Origin: Gordonia polyisoprenivorans NBRC 16320 = JCM 10675
GTDB lineage: Bacteria > Actinomycetota > Actinomycetes > Mycobacteriales > Mycobacteriaceae
DNA: 64,000 nucleotides
Direction of reading: 5' to 3'
NCBI RefSeq assembly: GCF_000241325.1
Contig: NZ_BAEI01000097.1
Coordinates: 1 to 64,000, forward strand
Made by a program: the position numbers and the translations under genes. Under the pieces are notes generated by a model that was not told the origin of the DNA, did not search any database, and worked only from the letters and a program-made list of their open reading frames with translations. Below, piece by piece: positions 16,490 to 25,814 of this stretch. Numbering within the stretch: the first letter of the stretch is position 1; each line of letters begins with the position of its first letter.

Positions 16490-17570
16490 GCCCAATAAGG
16501 TGCGCGTGGCCATTGTGGGCGTAGGAAACTGCGCTTCATCCCTGGTCCAGGGCGTGCAGTACTACCAGGACGCCGACGAGAACGCGACCGTGCCCGGCCT
16601 GATGCACGTGAAGTTCGGCCCCTACCACGTGCGCGACGTCGAGTTCGTCGCCGCGTTCGACGTCGACGCCAAGAAGGTCGGCTTCGACCTGTCCGACGCG
16701 ATCTTCGCGAGCGAGAACAACACCATCAAGATCGCCGACGTGGCGCCGACCGGCGTCACCGTGCAGCGCGGTCACACTCTCGACGGTCTCGGCAAGTACT
16801 ACCGCGAGACCATCACCGAGGCCGACGGCGACGGCGTCGACGTGGTGCAGACCCTCAAGGACAACGAGGTCGACGTCCTCGTCAGCTACCTGCCCGTCGG
16901 ATCGGATCAGGCCGACAAGTTCTACGCCCAGTGCGCGATCGACGCGAAGGTCGCCTTCGTCAACGCGCTGCCGGTCTTCATCGCCTCGGACCCGGAGTGG
17001 GCCAAGAAGTTCACCGACGCCGGTGTCCCGATCGTCGGTGACGACATCAAGAGCCAGGTCGGCGCGACCATCACCCACCGCGTGATGGCCAAGCTGTTCG
17101 AGGACCGCGGCGTCGCCCTCGACCGCACTTACCAGCTCAACGTCGGCGGCAACATGGACTTCAAGAACATGCTCGAGCGCGAGCGCCTGGAGTCGAAGAA
17201 GGTCTCCAAGACCCAGGCCGTGACCTCCAACCTGACCGGCTCGCTCGCCGGCAAGGTCGAGGACAAGAACGTTCACATCGGCCCGTCGGATCACGTCGAG
17301 TGGCTCGACGACCGCAAGTGGGCCTACGTCCGGCTCGAGGGTCGTGCCTTCGGTGACGTGCCGCTGAACCTCGAGTACAAGCTCGAGGTCTGGGACTCCC
17401 CCAACTCGGCCGGCATCATCATCGACGCCGTGCGCGCCGCCAAGATCGCCAAGGACCGCGGCATCGGCGGCCCGATCCTGCCCGCGTCGGCCTACCTCAT
17501 GAAGAGCCCGCCGGAGCAGGTCGCCGACGACATCGCGCGCAAGCAGCTCGAGGAGTTCATCGAGGGCTGA
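16482..17570 (+). CDS. ino1: Inositol-1-phosphate synthase
   Basis: A 362-residue NAD-dependent enzyme that converts glucose 6-phosphate to 1L-myo-inositol 1-phosphate, the first step to phosphatidylinositol, lipoarabinomannan and mycothiol. N-terminal Rossmann motif VAIVGVGNCASSLVQG, central VNALPVFIASDPEW, VGDDIKSQVGATITHR and LNVGGNMDFKNM are characteristic. ATG 16482 follows AAAAAGGAGAA and lies inside the padR end. Length matches mycobacterial Ino1 (about 367). A strong hairpin follows. Confidence 0.97.
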   Translation: MGEPNKVRVAIVGVGNCASSLVQGVQYYQDADENATVPGLMHVKFGPYHVRDVEFVAAFDVDAKKVGFDLSDAIFASENNTIKIADVAPTGVTVQRGHTLDGLGKYYRETITEADGDGVDVVQTLKDNEVDVLVSYLPVGSDQADKFYAQCAIDAKVAFVNALPVFIASDPEWAKKFTDAGVPIVGDDIKSQVGATITHRVMAKLFEDRGVALDRTYQLNVGGNMDFKNMLERERLESKKVSKTQAVTSNLTGSLAGKVEDKNVHIGPSDHVEWLDDRKWAYVRLEGRAFGDVPLNLEYKLEVWDSPNSAGIIIDAVRAAKIAKDRGIGGPILPASAYLMKSPPEQVADDIARKQLEEFIEG

Positions 17571-17595
17571 CGCCTGATCGTCCGACCCAGCGTTT

Positions 17596-17631
17596 CCGTG
17601 GCGGTTCTCCCGAAGGGGAGGACCGCCACGG
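17596..17631. terminator. Hairpin terminator after ino1
   Basis: CCGTGGCGGTTCTCCC and GGGGAGGACCGCCACGG pair around GAA, a near-perfect 16-bp stem, 25 bases past the ino1 stop. It may also serve the convergent gene at 17643. Confidence 0.85.
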
Positions 17632-17642
17632 TCGTTTCGGTG

Positions 17643-18356
17643 TCACCCGAACTCGTCCAGCAACTCCAGGAGCCGCCCGTACTCGACGTCAGGATCGCAG
17701 TGATCGGGGCCGCCGGCGGCGATGTCGATCAGCTCACTCTCACCGGTACACCACTCGACACCCTCGGTCGTGATCGTGAACGTTCTTGCGGCAGAGCCTT
17801 GCTCACGTTCACCAGGAGTCGCGTGGACATAGTGCAGTTGCGTGCCGGGAGGCTTCAGGATCCAGCCGATATCGAAGATCTGCGCCGGGTGCACGTTCCG
17901 GGCAGTCTGCTCCACGAACTCTGACGGGATGTCATACCGTCGATATCGACGCGTCCCGTCGGCGAATTCGAAGTCGGCCACGGGCCGTCCGTCGAAGATC
18001 AACTGGATGCACTCAGCCAGTTCGGACAGCAGCACCTCACCCGGCATCACCACTCTCCGCCACCGGACCACCCGGGAGTTCTCGACGAGCTCGACGCGAA
18101 GGGTGAGCACCGGATACTCGTCGTCCAGGTACTCCCCGTCATCGGGATAGAGGTCGTCCTCGCTGTCGGCGTCCCACGCCAGAAAGCGGTCCTCGTCGAG
18201 ATGATGCGACGACAGCGGAGGCCGAATGTGGTTGTGCCGACGCATGTTCTGCGCTCTGCCGGCGGTACCGCGTCGGGCTTTGCGCCGAGCGCGTCGTGCG
18301 GACTTGTCGATCGATTGTCTCCCCATGCCGGTGACGATATCGGTGGGTACCGACAA
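17643..18356 (-). CDS. pRiA4b Orf3-like protein
   Basis: A protein of up to 237 residues. LRVELVENSRVVRWRRVVMP and ELAECIQLIFDGRPVADFEF match the plasmid pRiA4b ORF-3-like family, whose biochemical role is not established. An acidic linker (WDADSEDDLYPDDGEYLDDEY) separates it from a very basic N-terminus. The start is uncertain: TTG 18356 or ATG 18326, neither with a good ribosome site. It begins 20 bases after the frameshifted gene on the same strand, so they probably formed one unit. Confidence 0.7.
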   Translation of the reverse strand: MSVPTDIVTGMGRQSIDKSARRARRKARRGTAGRAQNMRRHNHIRPPLSSHHLDEDRFLAWDADSEDDLYPDDGEYLDDEYPVLTLRVELVENSRVVRWRRVVMPGEVLLSELAECIQLIFDGRPVADFEFADGTRRYRRYDIPSEFVEQTARNVHPAQIFDIGWILKPPGTQLHYVHATPGEREQGSAARTFTITTEGVEWCTGESELIDIAAGGPDHCDPDVEYGRLLELLDEFG

Positions 18357-18376
18357 ATCCGACAGACCTCACATCA

Positions 18377-19505
18377 CTACCGCCCCCGCCCTCGCCTCCG
18401 CGAATTGCTCTTGCGCCGCCGATGCTCTTCTCGACGAAGATACTGCTGGTGCTCGAACCCCTTCATTGCAACACTGAGCGGTCCCTCAAGACCTTGGGGC
18501 ACAACGTATTTGCCGTCCTCCAGACGCATCCACCCGTAGGTGATCATCTCGTCGAGGGCCTCGCGGATCCCCCGGTTTGTCCACGTAATAGGGGTCGTCG
18601 TGAATCCGGAGTGCGATTTCCTCGGCAGCCTCGTTGTCCATCTCGTCGTCATCCTCGTCCTCGTCGTCCCACAGGGAGTCGAACCAGTCGACGCCGCGCG
18701 GGGTGGAGGACGACCCGGCATCGATGAACGCGCAGAACTCTTCGCCCGATCCGCGGTTGCTCATCGATCGTTGGTCGTCGAGGAGGCGAACCACCCACTC
18801 CGAGAAGGTATCCCGTACCTGATCGATCGGCGGGCGCCCATCGCGCCAGTCCTTGGCGCCGGGGCCGCGGTGGATCAGGCCGTCGCCGCCGTAGGAGATC
18901 AGGGCGTGCTCGGGGTTACTTGCGTACTGGATGAGCCGCGAGGCGAGCCCTGCGGAGATGCCGAGCTTCGTCGCGCACGTGTCCAGGCCCGCCGGCAGCT
19001 GGCCGCCCGGAGCGGTCGGTTTTCCCTTCCCGATCCACTTCAGGATTCCCAACAGGCTGCGCATGGGTTCGACGGACAGCAAGACCTGCCGTTCGGCGTC
19101 GAAGTCATCCAGGCGCAGGCCGTCGATCGCGGAGTCGACCACGGTGCGCGCGGCCCGCAGCGCAGCGGGCGTACCGCTCCACTTTCCGGCGGATTCGGTG
19201 AAGATCAGGTACGTGTGCAGGGCGAAGCCGAGCTTCTCGCCCGGCACCAGGGTATCGAGCGCGGCCCGGAAGGCGAGCCCGACCTCGGTGAGAATCTCGG
19301 CGTCCGTGGACGTCCAGGCGATCGGGTCGAAGTCCGGGTTCGCTTTGTCCACCACCCGGAATGCGGCGCGAAGGTAGCGGCTCAGCAGCATTGACTCGTC
19401 GAAGTCGATCTCGGGCACCTCGCCAAGCGCCCACAGGCGGTATTCGTCGACGATTTCTTCGCGGCGCGCCTCGCGTTGCCGTTGTGCGGCGATGTCATCG
19501 GACAT
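18377..19505 (-). pseudogene. Unrecognised gene broken by a one-base frameshift
   Basis: ATG 19505 opens a 339-codon frame that, after YYVDKPG, turns into basic junk and stops at 18486. The next frame continues GIREALDEMITYGWMRLEDG and ends at 18377. Removing one C from the run of five at 18569-18573 restores a single protein of about 375 residues. I recognise no domain; it is helical, acidic in the middle (DEDEDDDEMDNEAAEE) and has a very basic end. It may be a pseudogene, a sequencing error, or less likely a programmed slip. Confidence 0.7.
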
Positions 19506-19662
19506 GTCTCGAGCCTACGAAGCCGGAACGGTCTCGGCGAGGTCATCGGGAGGATCGATGGCGAGCACGATGCGGTCGTGAGTGTTTCCCGTGGAACAAC
19601 GGTGACCTGGGCCGCCGCCCGCGGTGAGAAGGACTGTCGGGACGATCCGGCACAATCGGCCC

Positions 19663-20433
19663 ATGCGACGACGAGGTCTGGCGCTCGGGGCGTCCGTGGT
19701 TGCGATCGCCGCGATCGCAGGCTGTGCCGCACCTGGGGACCCGGTGACCGTTACCTCACCCGGCGCGACCGCGGTGAATGACACCGCACCGAGCTCCGCG
19801 ACGTCATCGTCCTCGGTCGGGACACCCGCCCCGAGGACGCTGTCCCCCGAAGCAGCGCTGGCGTGGTCGCAGCTGCAGGCTCTGCCGGTCAAGGGACGCG
19901 CACCCAAGACGGGTTACAGTCGCGCACAGTTCGGTCAGGCGTGGTCGGACGACGTGAACGTCGACGACGGTCACAACGGCTGCGACACCCGCAACGACAT
20001 CCTGCGCCGCGATCTCATCGACATCGTCCTCAAGCCCGGCACGCGCGGATGCGTGGTGCTCTCGGGGACGCTGCACGATCCCTATACCGACAAGACCCTC
20101 GGTTTCACGCGCGGCGCGGCCACCTCGTCGTCCGTGCAGATCGACCACGTCGTGGCGTTGTCGGATGCCTGGCAGAAGGGCGCGCAACAGCTGACACCGC
20201 AACAGCGCATCGACTTCGCCAACGACCCGCGCAATCTGCAGGCCACCGACGGGCCTACCAATCAGAAGAAGCGCGACGGCGACGCCGCGACCTGGCTACC
20301 CCCGAACCGTGCGTATCGGTGCACGTATGCGTCGCGGCAGATCGCCGTCAAGACCGCCTACCACCTGTGGGTGACCTCGGCCGAGCGAGATGCGCTGGCG
20401 CGCATCCTCGGTACGTGCTCCGCTCAGCCCTGA
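19663..20433 (+). CDS. Lipoprotein with a C-terminal HNH (DUF1524-like) nuclease domain
   Basis: A 256-residue exported protein. MRRRGLALGASVVAIAAIAG precedes lipobox Cys21, so it should be anchored to the membrane outer face. A Ser/Thr-rich linker (27-60) follows. The nuclease part has QIDHVVALSDAW (Asp161, His162) and DPRNLQATDGPTNQKKRD, typical of the HNH/GmrSD C-terminal-like family secreted by many actinobacteria. ATG 19663 is chosen so the signal peptide is terminal. A role in degrading extracellular DNA is inferred. Confidence 0.88.
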   Translation: MRRRGLALGASVVAIAAIAGCAAPGDPVTVTSPGATAVNDTAPSSATSSSSVGTPAPRTLSPEAALAWSQLQALPVKGRAPKTGYSRAQFGQAWSDDVNVDDGHNGCDTRNDILRRDLIDIVLKPGTRGCVVLSGTLHDPYTDKTLGFTRGAATSSSVQIDHVVALSDAWQKGAQQLTPQQRIDFANDPRNLQATDGPTNQKKRDGDAATWLPPNRAYRCTYASRQIAVKTAYHLWVTSAERDALARILGTCSAQP

Positions 20434-20513
20434 GCATGAGGCCCGTAGTCCGGGGGCCGTAACCGTGAGGGCCGTAGCCTTGAAGTCATGGGCCCTCGCA
20501 CCGGCATCCCCAC

Positions 20514-21455
20514 ATGACCCCCACACGCCGCTGGGTCGCCCTCGGCCCGGGCGGCCTCGATGATTTCGCCCTCACCGACGTCGACGTGCCGTCGCCCGCA
20601 CGCGGTGAGGTGACGATCGAGGTGACCGCCGCCGGGGTGAATCCGGCCGACCTCAAGCACGCGCGTGCCGCGACGGATTTCCCGCTCCCGATCGGGTACG
20701 AGGTCGCGGGCCGGATCGTCGCGCTGGGCCCCGACACCGAGATCGGTTCTGGTGCCGCAACAGTCGGCAACGAGGTCCTTGCTTTCCGGGTCAGTGGCGG
20801 ATACGCGACGGCTCTCACGGTGCCCGCGGAGAAGGTGTTCGCGCGGCCGGAGACCCTGGGTGTCGACGAGGCGGCCGGACTCCTGCTGGCGGGTACGACC
20901 GCCGCGGACATGCTTCGTGCGGCACGTACTGCCCGGGACGAGCTGATCGTGTTGCACGGTGCGTCGGGAGCGGTCGGGGTGGCGGTGCTGCAGCTGGCGC
21001 GCCTGCGGGGAATCCGGGTCATCGGCACCGCAGGTCGCCGATCGTGTGAGCGCGTACGCGACTTCGGCGGCCTGCCCGTCACGTACGGGCCCGGCGTGCC
21101 CGACCGCATCCGGGCTGCCGCCGACGGTCGACCGATCGCCGCCGCGCTCGATGCCGTCGGCACCGATGAGGCGGTCGACGCGTCGCTCGATCTCGTCGCC
21201 GACCGCTCGCGGATCGTCACGATCGCCGCGCCACGGCGCGCCGCCGCCGACGGGTTCCGCGCCCTCGGCGGCCGCCAACCGGAGAGCGCAGAGTTTCGGG
21301 ATGCGGTGCGCTCCAACCTGATTCGACTCGCCGCCGACGGTGATCTCGTCGTCCCGATCGGTGCGGTGTTCGGTTTCGAGCAGGCCCGGGAGGCTCTGCG
21401 CCTGGTCTCCGACGGGCATGCCGGCGGAAAGGTCATCCTCCGTACCGACCGATGA
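20514..21455 (+). CDS. Zinc-independent MDR oxidoreductase (quinone reductase type)
   Basis: A 313-residue medium-chain dehydrogenase/reductase. The N-terminal catalytic domain has AAGVNPADLKHARA and PIGYEVAGRIVALG; the Rossmann domain has LHGASGAVGVAVLQLARLRG, the AxxGxxG NADPH motif of the QOR group. The zinc-ligand residues of alcohol dehydrogenases are absent. Substrate unknown. The 80 bases upstream carry three loosely repeated GGGCCGTAG units (20440-20500). Confidence 0.9.
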   Translation: MTPTRRWVALGPGGLDDFALTDVDVPSPARGEVTIEVTAAGVNPADLKHARAATDFPLPIGYEVAGRIVALGPDTEIGSGAATVGNEVLAFRVSGGYATALTVPAEKVFARPETLGVDEAAGLLLAGTTAADMLRAARTARDELIVLHGASGAVGVAVLQLARLRGIRVIGTAGRRSCERVRDFGGLPVTYGPGVPDRIRAAADGRPIAAALDAVGTDEAVDASLDLVADRSRIVTIAAPRRAAADGFRALGGRQPESAEFRDAVRSNLIRLAADGDLVVPIGAVFGFEQAREALRLVSDGHAGGKVILRTDR

Positions 21456-21765
21456 GCCGTCGAGCTATCACAGGGGTACGACAGAAATGAGCGCCGAGCG
21501 AGCCGCCAGAATGCCATTTCACGGCCGAATCTCGGTAACCAAATCGCTGTAAAGCTATGCACGACAGCTGCTTTCATTCTCAGTCATTCACTCGCCCTAC
21601 TGTTCGCTCGGCGGTCGGGTGATCGGTCGAATCGGACGCGTGAGGCTCGCGTCACCACCATGTGCGGGGTCAGACTGAGTGGGCGCCGACAACCGTCTCA
21701 CTCCTCGGAAACGCGAGTGAGATAACCGATCTCACGTCGGCCACTTCTTCCCGAGGAGGAGCGCC
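21456..21765. promoter_or_regulatory. Upstream region of the PaaK-ThiF pair
   Basis: No gene is supported. CTCACTC (21697-21703) and GAGTGAG (21715-21721) form a perfect seven-base inverted repeat 45 bases before the next start, followed by GATAACCGATCTCACG, which repeats half of it. GAGGAGGAG at 21752-21760 is the ribosome site. A candidate operator for the neighbouring regulators, unproven. Confidence 0.45.
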
Positions 21766-23187
21766 GTGCTCACCATCAGCGATCTGGACCTGGCCGTGGC
21801 GATGGCCGACCGTGCCCGCCGCAGGGTTCCTGCCTACGCAGACTTTCTGCGCCGCAACGGCATCGATCCCGGCGAACGTATCGACGCCGAGGCCTTCACG
21901 CAGCTGCCCGTGATGACGAAGGCCGGCTACATCACCCGGTATCCGCAGCCTGCCCGCTACTGGGACGGCCGGATCACCGAGGCGATGATGTGGTCGTCGA
22001 CGTCGGGTTCCTCGAGCGGAGTGCCCACCCAGTTCGGGCGTGGAGCGCTCGCCCTCGAGCAGAGTGCCGCGATGTACGACCGGATCTTCACCGACTCCTT
22101 CACCTCGCAACCGCGAACCACGTTGCTGATCAACTGTTTTGCGATGGGTACCTGGATCGGCGGCACGTACACGATGGCCGGCGTGAGCGAGCTCAACAAC
22201 CGCGGTCACCGAATCAGCGTCGCCACCCCGGCGATCGATCTCGACGTCGCCGTGGCCACCCTCGCCGAGCTCGGCCCCTTCTACGACCACGTCGTCCTCG
22301 CCGGATATCCACCACTGATCAAGGATCTCCTCGACAACACCCCGGCCAATCTGCTCGCGATGGACATCAAGCTGCTGCTGGCCGGCGAGGCGATCACCGA
22401 GAAGTGGCGCGACCACGTCCTCGATCTGCTGCATCGACACTCCGAGCCCGAGCGGATCTGCCTCAAGTACGGCACCGCCGACGCCGGACTGATGGGCTAC
22501 GAGACCCCGAAAAGCATCGCCGTCCGGCGAGCCGCCCTCGATGACGCCGCCCTGTCGGATGAGTTGTTCGGTCCCGGCATCACCGCCCAACCGACGTTCG
22601 TGCGCTATCACCCTGAATACCGCTACACCGAGTGCGACGACGAGGGTCATCTGCTGTTCACGGTCGATTCGGCCATGCCGTTGATCCGCTACCGGATCAA
22701 CGACCGCGGACGGATCCTCGACGGCACGCAGCTCCACGAGATCCTGCGCACCCACGGACACGACGACCTCGCCGCCGACGTGGAGCCGCACGATCACTTC
22801 CTGGTGCTGCACGGCCGCACCGACATCGCGGCAATCTTCCACTCGCTCAACGTGTACCCGGCCAACCTGCGGCCGGCGTTCGAGGACCCAGCCTTCGCCG
22901 CCGACCTCACCGGACGATTCGTCGTCGAGGTCCTCGAGAGCGAACAGCATCATCAGACCCTGCACATCCGTGCCGAACTGGCCAAGAACACCTCCGCCGA
23001 GGCAGGTCTGGCCCGCGCGCTGCGGGACCGCTGCCACGAGTCGTTGGTGAGCACCAACTCCGAATTCCGGGCGCTGAGTGCGTCATTGGGGAAAGCCGCC
23101 CGCCCCACCGTCTCCCTGTACGAGTACCACTCGGCGGGATTCGGTTCCGGCGCAAAGGACGTCTACATCCGAGGAGCAGCACGATGA
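21766..23187 (+). CDS. PaaK/CapK-like adenylate-forming enzyme
   Basis: A 473-residue member of the phenylacetate-CoA ligase-like branch of the ANL superfamily. The nucleotide loop is WSSTSGSSSGVPTQFGRG (near 85-100). YGTADAGLMGYE replaces the usual YGxTE motif, and LIRYRINDRGR plus HGRTDIAAIFHSLNVYP match the C-terminal hinge and A8-type regions. It should activate a carboxylate as acyl-AMP; the acceptor (CoA or other) is unknown. GTG start with GAGGAGGAG upstream. The stop overlaps the ThiF-like start by ATGA, so the two are made together. Confidence 0.85.
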   Translation: MLTISDLDLAVAMADRARRRVPAYADFLRRNGIDPGERIDAEAFTQLPVMTKAGYITRYPQPARYWDGRITEAMMWSSTSGSSSGVPTQFGRGALALEQSAAMYDRIFTDSFTSQPRTTLLINCFAMGTWIGGTYTMAGVSELNNRGHRISVATPAIDLDVAVATLAELGPFYDHVVLAGYPPLIKDLLDNTPANLLAMDIKLLLAGEAITEKWRDHVLDLLHRHSEPERICLKYGTADAGLMGYETPKSIAVRRAALDDAALSDELFGPGITAQPTFVRYHPEYRYTECDDEGHLLFTVDSAMPLIRYRINDRGRILDGTQLHEILRTHGHDDLAADVEPHDHFLVLHGRTDIAAIFHSLNVYPANLRPAFEDPAFAADLTGRFVVEVLESEQHHQTLHIRAELAKNTSAEAGLARALRDRCHESLVSTNSEFRALSASLGKAARPTVSLYEYHSAGFGSGAKDVYIRGAAR

Positions 23188-24233
23188 TCGAGATTCTTCA
23201 CCCCACCCACGACCGCAGCCACATCGACACCCTGTGCACAGCGGGCGAGTACCGGCTGGTCGACGCGTGGACGACCGCACTGCCCGAGCTGACCGCGCTC
23301 GCCGCGTTCACCGGCGAACCCGTCCCCGAAGGCGGCGACCCCTCCGACGTTGACCCCGACGACGGCGACCTCGACGAGTGGAGCCGCTACGTCGTCTACC
23401 CGTGGCGGCACACCGTGGTCCGCACACCCGTCGACCCGGTCTTTCACCGACTGCGCACCGCACGCAATCGCTTTCTGATCACCGACGACGAGCAGGCCGC
23501 CTGGTCGGCCGCGCGACTGGCGGTGGCCGGGCTGAGCGTCGGCGCCTCCGTTGTCGGCGTCGCGGGATTGACCGGCGCCCGCCGATTCCATCTCGCCGAC
23601 CCCGACACCCTCGGGCCGACCAACCTGAACCGGCTGTCGGGTTCGGTGTGCGATCTCGGCGTCGAGAAGACGACCCTGGCTGCCCGGCGTCTCCTCGAGG
23701 CCGATCCGTACGCCGAGGTCACCACGTGGGCGCAGGGTTTCGAGCCGGCCATGGCACCGGAGTTCTTGCGGTCACCCGACGGCCGCGCGGTCGACGTCGT
23801 GATCGAGGAGATGGACGACCTCGCCATGAAGGTCGCGCTGCGGGTGCATACCCGCCGGGCCGGGCTGCCACTGATCATGGTCACCGACGACGGCGACAAC
23901 GTGATCCTCGACGTCGAACGCTACGACGTCGACCCCGACTATCCCCTCTTCCACGGAAGCGCCGGGGAGATCACCGACCTCGATACCGCCGCCCTACGTG
24001 ATCCGGCGAATCGGGTCCGGCTGGCCGGGGCCATCGTCGGTGACGACGTGGCGCCGCGACTGTCGCAGGCGCTCGCCGAGGTGGGCCGGACCATTCCGTC
24101 GTGGCCGCAGTTGGGCACCGCCGCGAGCCTGGCCGGTGTGGTCGGCGCCTTCGCCGCCCGCACCATCGTGTGTGGAGGCGAACTATCCTCGGGCCGTTAC
24201 CGTTTGGCGGTCGACGGAGCGCTGGCAGCGTGA
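23184..24233 (+). CDS. ThiF/E1-like adenylyltransferase
   Basis: A 349-residue protein. An N-terminal part of about 110 residues of unknown fold precedes an E1-like Rossmann domain: AVAGLSVGASVVGVAGLTG, FHLADPDTLGPTNLNRLSG (the D-x-D...N-x-N-R signature) and EKTTLAARRLLEADPYAEV. DVVIEEMDDLAMKVAL follows. No CxxC zinc pair and no clear transfer Cys, so it may adenylate without forming a thioester. It resembles the ThiF part of ThiF-nitroreductase proteins. Overlap with the PaaK-like gene implies a joint reaction. Product unknown. Confidence 0.82.
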   Translation: MIEILHPTHDRSHIDTLCTAGEYRLVDAWTTALPELTALAAFTGEPVPEGGDPSDVDPDDGDLDEWSRYVVYPWRHTVVRTPVDPVFHRLRTARNRFLITDDEQAAWSAARLAVAGLSVGASVVGVAGLTGARRFHLADPDTLGPTNLNRLSGSVCDLGVEKTTLAARRLLEADPYAEVTTWAQGFEPAMAPEFLRSPDGRAVDVVIEEMDDLAMKVALRVHTRRAGLPLIMVTDDGDNVILDVERYDVDPDYPLFHGSAGEITDLDTAALRDPANRVRLAGAIVGDDVAPRLSQALAEVGRTIPSWPQLGTAASLAGVVGAFAARTIVCGGELSSGRYRLAVDGALAA

Positions 24234-24246
24234 CGCGGGCTGCCGG

Positions 24247-24975
24247 TCACGCCGCCAATACGTCGGCGTGACCGTTGCGGCGACACCAGCTCATCAGGTA
24301 GCGGGCGTGCAGTCCGCACCACCGGTACACCGACGCCTGGGTCATCGGCAGATCCTCGTCGTGCTCGCCCCGACGGACGATCATCGGACCGATGTAGTGA
24401 CTGGTGATCTTGTTGGCGGTGTTGGGTGACACCTTGGCCACCCGCGCCAGCGTCGCGGTGTCGGAGACGTGGCCGGCGGCGATGGCGCCGGCCATCCGAC
24501 CCGCGGTCTGCCCGCGGCGGCCGGTGAACAGCTCGTAGAGGCTGGGCCGACGATTGGCCGCGGGGGTCTGGGGCAGCCGGCGGCCCAACGCGGCCACGCT
24601 GATGGCGTCGGCGAACGCGGCGAAGCCATCGGATTTGGCGACCACCCCGACCACTTCTTCGCGGCGGCGCGCCTCCTCGATGAGGTCGGCCTCCATGCTG
24701 TGACCCTGCGCGGTCAGCAGGACCGGCGCCAGCCGATCGTGATTGCGCAACGACTCGATCACGTCGAGACCGTCGAACGCCCACTCGGTGTCCGGCCGGT
24801 TCCACACCAGGTCGGCGGTCACCACATCGAACCGCACCCGGCCGGCGACCCGGCGAATGAACTCGGAATCATCAGTGGCCACCTCCACCGTCCAGTCGGC
24901 AAATCGCGACCGCAACGGCGCCGCGACCACCTCGCCCAACGGGGAGGCCACCAGTACACGTAAGCCCTCCGACAT
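24247..24975 (-). CDS. Pseudo-receiver DNA-binding regulator
   Basis: A 242-residue protein. Residues 5-125 look like a receiver domain (LRVLVASPLGEVVAAPLRSRF, FDVVTADLVW, PVLLTAQG, VVAKSDG), but the N-terminal acidic pair is missing, so normal phosphorylation is doubtful. The C-terminal half has a helical segment, DTATLARVAKVSPNTANKITSHYIGP, fitting a helix-turn-helix. It converges on the ThiF-like gene with 13 bases between and is divergent from the second regulator across a perfect palindrome. Confidence 0.75.
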   Translation of the reverse strand: MSEGLRVLVASPLGEVVAAPLRSRFADWTVEVATDDSEFIRRVAGRVRFDVVTADLVWNRPDTEWAFDGLDVIESLRNHDRLAPVLLTAQGHSMEADLIEEARRREEVVGVVAKSDGFAAFADAISVAALGRRLPQTPAANRRPSLYELFTGRRGQTAGRMAGAIAAGHVSDTATLARVAKVSPNTANKITSHYIGPMIVRRGEHDEDLPMTQASVYRWCGLHARYLMSWCRRNGHADVLAA

Positions 24976-25003
24976 GGCCTCTATTGTGCCTCGCTAACGA
25001 CGT

Positions 25004-25023
25004 TCATGCGTAATCACGCATGA
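25004..25023. promoter_or_regulatory. Perfect palindrome between two divergent regulators
   Basis: TCATGCGT-AATC-ACGCATGA: eight-base arms with no mismatch around four bases. It lies 29 bases before the minus-strand regulator and 96 before the plus-strand one. A dimeric regulator binding here could control both. Confidence 0.65.
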
Positions 25024-25118
25024 CGATCGCGGTTTGGGGGCCTTTTACACCTGAATCCCGACCATTTGTGTCGCACGAAATGGTGACCTGCCCTCGCAAA
25101 CCGGACATCGTTGAATCC

Positions 25119-25775
25119 ATGCCGCACGACCCCTCAGATCGCCCCGTCCCGACCGTCGTTCCCGACTCCGACGCCGCCGTCGGGGAGGCTGCGCCACTGT
25201 TCGTCGCGGTCGCCGCCGAGGACGACATCCTCGACACCGCCCTGTGCACTCTCGTGGAGGCCTGGGGTCATCGGGCCGGCATTCTGCGCCCCGACGCCGA
25301 CCACTCCCGCTCCGGGCGGCCCGCCGACGAATCCGGGACCGTCATCATCGTCCGCTCGACGCGTCGACTGATGGAGGTCCGGCAACATCTGCGACTGCGC
25401 AAGGCGATCATCGTCGGGCTCGGTGTGCGCGCCGACGATCCGCGCGGTATCGACCTCGCGAACACCGGGCGCGCCCCGGCCGAGCTCGCGGCATACCTGA
25501 CCAGCGTCGCCGATCGCCTTCCCCACCAGTCGGTCCGCGTCCGGCTGACCGATCGCGAACGACAGATCCTCACCACCTACGCGCTGGGCGCGACGATGCC
25601 CGAGACGGCCAAGCGCCATCACATCGCAGAAAGCACCGTGCGCGAACACTATCGCCGGGTGACCCAGCGCTACGCCGACGCCGGCAAGCCCATCGGCAAC
25701 AAGGCACAGCTGCTGCTGCGGCTGATGAGTGACGGATGGGTGCGTCCGCGGGAAATCCTGCACGCGGCAGGGTGA
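25119..25775 (+). CDS. LuxR-type regulator with degenerate receiver
   Basis: A 218-residue protein from ATG 25119; an upstream extension to 25020 would run into the palindrome. The N-terminal 125 residues are receiver-like (LFVAVAAEDDILDTALCTLVEA, GTVIIVRSTRR, KAIIVGLGV) but have no Asp at the phosphorylation strand. The C-terminal helix-turn-helix is clear: RLTDRERQILTTYALGATMPETAKRHHIAESTVREHYRRV. No kinase is adjacent, so signal input may be a ligand or protein partner. The start is uncertain. Confidence 0.8.
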   Translation: MPHDPSDRPVPTVVPDSDAAVGEAAPLFVAVAAEDDILDTALCTLVEAWGHRAGILRPDADHSRSGRPADESGTVIIVRSTRRLMEVRQHLRLRKAIIVGLGVRADDPRGIDLANTGRAPAELAAYLTSVADRLPHQSVRVRLTDRERQILTTYALGATMPETAKRHHIAESTVREHYRRVTQRYADAGKPIGNKAQLLLRLMSDGWVRPREILHAAG

Positions 25776-25814
25776 GTCGGCTCGCAGCTCAGGGTCGGGT
25801 GGCAGCATGGGACT

